Both the position numbers and the translations under genes were made by a program. A DNA stretch of 64,000 nucleotides, from positions 1 to 64,000 of the forward strand of contig JBILCU010000009.1 of the NCBI GenBank assembly GCA_044352985.1, written 5' to 3'. The notes beneath the pieces are model-generated. The model saw nothing but the letters and a program-made list of their open reading frames with translations, searched no databases and was not told where the DNA came from. This DNA comes from JADJDM01 sp044352985. Its GTDB lineage: Bacteria; Bacteroidota; Bacteroidia; B-17B0; Aurantibacillaceae. Below, piece after piece: positions 62,357 through 64,000 of the stretch. Position 1 is the first letter of the stretch, and the number at the start of each line of letters is the position of its first letter.

Positions 62357-63652
62357 ATGCAACATCAAAATACATTAGCTTACGCTCAGGAATTAGATAA
62401 AAAAGATGAGTTGGCAGCCTTTCGTCAACGCTTTCATTTTCCTCAACATGAAGGAAAAGATGTCATTTATTTCACGGGTAATTCCCTTGGATTGCAACCA
62501 AAAAATACCGAAGCATACATTCAGCAGGAATTAAACGATTGGAAAACCTATGGCGTGGAAGGTCATTTTCTCGCAAAAAATCCATGGTTTTCTTATCATG
62601 AAATTTTAACCGAACAAGCAGCAAAATTGGTTGGTGCATTGCCTTCAGAAGTCGTGATGATGAATCAGCTTACTGTGAATTTGCATTTGCTGATGGTTTC
62701 ATTTTATCGCCCAACTGCAAAGCGGTATAAAATTCTTTGCGAAGCAAAAGCATTTCCAAGCGATCAATATGCCTTGCAAAGTCAGGCCGAATTTCATGGC
62801 TTTAAAGCGGATAATGCTATTATAGAAGTAGAACCACGCGAGGGGGAATATTCCATTCGTTATGAAGACATTTTAGCTGCCATTGAAAAACATAAAGATG
62901 AGTTGGCGCTTGTTATGTTCAGTGGTGTAAATTATTTCACCGGACAAGTGTTCGACATGAAAGCCATTACCGAGCTTAGTCATAAACACGGAATAACTGT
63001 TGGTTTTGATTTAGCACATGCTGCCGGAAATATCGATTTACATTTGCATGATTGGGGAGTTGATTTTGCTGCCTGGTGCAGTTATAAATACTTAAATAGT
63101 GGTCCCGGAAGTGTTGCCGGAGCATTTGTTCATGAACGTCACCATAAAAATACTTCTTTGCCACTTTTCGCAGGCTGGTGGGGAACAGATAAAAAGAAAC
63201 GCTTTTTAATGGAAAAAACATTTCATCCGATTGAAGGCGCCGAGCGTTGGCAATTAAGCAACGCACCAATATTTTCAATGGCTGCACATAAAGCCGCTTT
63301 GGATGTAATTACTGATGCAGGATTTTCTAAAATGCGTAAAAAGAGTGCCGATTTACTTACTTATTTGGAGTTCATCATTACTGAAATAAACGAAAAACAA
63401 GCTGAAGGTAAAAAGTTTGAATTCCTTACGCCAAAAGAAAATTCACCATACATACCAAAAGGAATTCAACCAGGCTGCCAATTTTCCATCATTGCACATG
63501 GCAGAGGAAAAGAATTGTTTAACGCATTGGTTAAACATGGAGTAGTGCCAGATTGGCGCGAACCTAATGTGATTCGTATGGCTCCGGTTCCACTGTATAA
63601 TTCGTTTGAAGACTTGTATCGCTTTGGAGAGATTTTAGATCAATTGTGTTAG
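62357..63652 (+). CDS. kynU: Kynureninase
   Basis: A PLP enzyme that cleaves 3-hydroxykynurenine or kynurenine to (3-hydroxy)anthranilate and alanine. The cofactor-binding Lys is in WCSYKYLNSGPGS (K at about 244). Other conserved parts are FTGNSLGLQPKN (about 40-51), FDLAHAAGNIDLHLHDWGVD (about 217-236) and FAGWWGTDKKKRF (about 275-287). At 431 residues it is of normal length. Together with kmo it forms the core of tryptophan breakdown by the kynurenine route, leading to quinolinate or 3-hydroxyanthranilate. Tryptophan dioxygenase is not in this window. Confidence 0.93.
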   Translation: MQHQNTLAYAQELDKKDELAAFRQRFHFPQHEGKDVIYFTGNSLGLQPKNTEAYIQQELNDWKTYGVEGHFLAKNPWFSYHEILTEQAAKLVGALPSEVVMMNQLTVNLHLLMVSFYRPTAKRYKILCEAKAFPSDQYALQSQAEFHGFKADNAIIEVEPREGEYSIRYEDILAAIEKHKDELALVMFSGVNYFTGQVFDMKAITELSHKHGITVGFDLAHAAGNIDLHLHDWGVDFAAWCSYKYLNSGPGSVAGAFVHERHHKNTSLPLFAGWWGTDKKKRFLMEKTFHPIEGAERWQLSNAPIFSMAAHKAALDVITDAGFSKMRKKSADLLTYLEFIITEINEKQAEGKKFEFLTPKENSPYIPKGIQPGCQFSIIAHGRGKELFNALVKHGVVPDWREPNVIRMAPVPLYNSFEDLYRFGEILDQLC

Positions 63653-64000
63653 GTCAAATAAGAGACATACTAAAAATTGTTTTAGACTTTTTTTCACTTT
63701 TTACATATTGACTTCAAGTATTAAGATTCAAGAAAACCGATTTTTTATTCTTATCTCTAGCTTTCCTTCATCTTGGTTCAAAAAAATTGTCAGGTCGAGC
63801 GGTAGCGGTGTTGAGGCCTCTTGAATAAAGGGTTTAATTTAGATTAAAGTATCAAGTATTAAGATGGAAGAGTTATTTTAGATTTAAGAAGTAAGAATTA
63901 GGATTTTTTTTGATCTTTTTATATGATAAAATCAAATTATACTTTGTTTTATCATGATAAATAAAACTTATACTTTTGTTTTTATTCTAAAAAAATGTAG
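63653..64000. other. Right-edge non-coding region
   Basis: There is no gene here. The segment holds a degenerate copy of the GTCAGTTCGAGCGAAGTC arm (TTGTCAGGTCGAGCGGTAGC, 63788-63807) and stuttering AAGTATTAAGAT-type words (63715-63730 and 63846-63865). Near the edge, TACTTTTG (63971-63978) fits the -7 consensus on the plus strand and may serve a gene beginning beyond 64000. Confidence 0.4.

Overview
The window comes from an AT-rich Bacteroidota chromosome. The evidence is type IX secretion C-terminal domains on several secreted proteins, a gliding-motility-type (type B) C-terminal domain on a 2832-residue adhesin, -7 boxes of the form TAnnTTTG, few Shine-Dalgarno sequences, and typical Bacteroidota families (FISUMP, choice-of-anchor Q, PgpH with HD domain). 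The class cannot be fixed from the sequence alone. Most of the window is ordinary chromosome. Mobile-looking material is limited to dispersed hairpin repeats and one small GIY-YIG nuclease gene.

Layout. 0-5.2 kb: a NatAB-like ABC exporter and a P2-like cation ATPase. 5.2-6.25 kb: a gene-free mosaic of inverted-repeat elements. 6.25-10 kb: a membrane protein of unknown function, two secreted proteins (one with collagen-like and FISUMP domains) and an XRE regulator. 10-15.6 kb: an outer-membrane barrel protein and a 1044-residue TPR protein that are translationally coupled, then an FtsE-like ATPase. 15.6-23.9 kb: a complete isoleucine/valine operon on the minus strand, ilvE-ilvD-ilvB-ilvN-ilvC-ilvA. 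It is preceded by a 14-codon leader peptide (MNQQSNIVIIKILP) and a three-way attenuator, and interrupted by repeat-filled gaps. 24-31.4 kb: HMG-CoA lyase, pyrD, a LexA/CI-like regulator, yicC, an EamA transporter and pgpH. 31.4-34.8 kb: direct repeats, a DUF2130 protein, and a hairpin-repeat array with the GIY-YIG gene inside it. 34.8-44.7 kb: a formylglycine-generating-enzyme-like surface protein and the giant mosaic adhesin. 44.8-51 kb: recR, then the elongation cluster mreC-mreD-mrdA-rodA. 51-56.5 kb: MBOAT acyltransferase, ribE, a small membrane protein, an S1/P1-like nuclease/phospholipase and a beta-helix surface protein. 56.5-64 kb: tRNA-Leu, tRNA-Asn, a PfkB kinase, an M28 peptidase, lipB, a small unknown protein, kmo and kynU.

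The two most notable items are the ilv leader/attenuator at 23788-23890, with a matching Bacteroidota-type promoter just upstream, and the GIY-YIG nuclease gene (34126-34416) bracketed by the same subtype of hairpin repeat within an eight-unit array. A third candidate is a set of four dispersed elements, each 156-159 bp. They share a terminal hairpin module and overall length but fall into two groups with different bodies.
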